DNA from: CAZXVW01 sp964644025
GTDB lineage: Bacteria; Acidobacteriota; Terriglobia; Bryobacterales; Bryobacteraceae
Direction: 5' to 3'
Assembly: GCA_964644025.1 (NCBI GenBank)
Contig: CAZXVW010000128.1
Span: 1-12,813, forward strand
Length of the DNA: 12,813 nucleotides
A program made the translations under genes and the position numbers. Below, piece by piece: positions 12,647 through 12,813 of this stretch; position 1 is the first letter of the stretch; each line of letters begins with the position of its first letter. The notes below the pieces were generated by a model. It made no database searches. It saw only the letters and a program-made list of their open reading frames with translations, and was not told the origin of the DNA.

Positions 12647-12813
12647 TCATCTCGGTGGCAGCCCGGTTTCCTGCTCCGGCGCCGCTGCCTGCCCCTCTCG
12701 ATCGGCGCCCTCGCCGCCGGGGAACGCCTTGCCCGGATTGAGGAGCCCTTCGGGATCCCACAGCCGTTTCAGCCGGTTCATGAACTCGATCGAGTCGGCC
12801 GGGCATTGGCGTG
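12647..12813 (-). CDS. FAD-linked oxidase (glycolate oxidase subunit-like), C-terminal fragment
   Basis: Only the last 55 codons are in the window. PADSIEFMNRLKRLWDPEG followed by LLNPGKAFP is the characteristic C-terminal signature of FAD-linked oxidases of the GlcD/GlcE type (DPxGLLNPGK), which oxidise 2-hydroxy acids. The spacing slightly favours a GlcE-like subunit, but this is not decisive. After the signature comes an extra Gly/Glu/Ala-rich tail of about 25 residues ending at TGA 12647-12649. The start is outside the window. It is convergent with the HlyD gene. Confidence 0.7.
   Translation of the reverse strand, partial: RQCPADSIEFMNRLKRLWDPEGLLNPGKAFPGGEGADREGQAAAPEQETGLPPR

Overview
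The window is GC-rich, tightly packed chromosomal DNA from a Gram-negative-type bacterium. Exported Tat-dependent phosphoesterases, a membrane dipeptidase, a periplasmic adaptor and two lineage-type hypothetical proteins suggest an acidobacterium of the Bryobacter/Solibacter kind. That placement is an inference from protein style, not from a marker gene. A run of exactly 100 N at 7707-7806 shows that this is a scaffolded (probably metagenomic) assembly.

Layout. Positions 1-1567 (minus): a secreted serine esterase followed by the N-terminal part of a DAHP synthase that runs off the left edge. Positions 1692-2147 (plus): a RimI-like GNAT acetyltransferase, divergent from the esterase. Positions 2447-3295 (plus): a Tat-exported metallophosphoesterase, bracketed by perfect 18-bp inverted repeats. 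Positions 3412-6655 (minus): a membrane dipeptidase followed by a Tat-exported alkaline-phosphatase-superfamily phosphodiesterase. Positions 6806-7581 (plus): two small four-helix drug/metabolite-transporter-type proteins overlapping by 4 bp. Positions 7621-10156 (minus): xerD followed by a poly(A) polymerase/CCA-adding-type nucleotidyltransferase whose basic C-terminal tail is interrupted by the N gap. Positions 10219-10701 (plus): an unrecognised 160-aa protein with an apparent internal duplication. Positions 10934-11263 (minus): an unrecognised 109-aa protein. Positions 11430-12641 (plus): an HlyD-type periplasmic adaptor. Positions 12647-12813 (minus): the C-terminus of a FAD-linked oxidase, cut by the right edge.

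How the genes fit together. The most coherent theme is extracytoplasmic hydrolysis. The esterase, metallophosphoesterase, phosphodiesterase and dipeptidase all carry export signals and an apparently complete set of catalytic residues, as expected of a heterotroph scavenging phosphorus and peptides. The rest is housekeeping: the shikimate pathway, tRNA or RNA 3'-end synthesis, chromosome dimer resolution and protein acetylation. I see no tRNA, rRNA, CRISPR array, insertion sequence, phage gene or defence cassette, and no convincing new multi-gene system. The points most worth a second look are the N gap flanked by identical 37-bp ends (with the correct 3' end of the nucleotidyltransferase), the inverted repeats around the metallophosphoesterase, the paired transporter halves lacking the SMR glutamate, and the duplicated-fold hypothetical protein.
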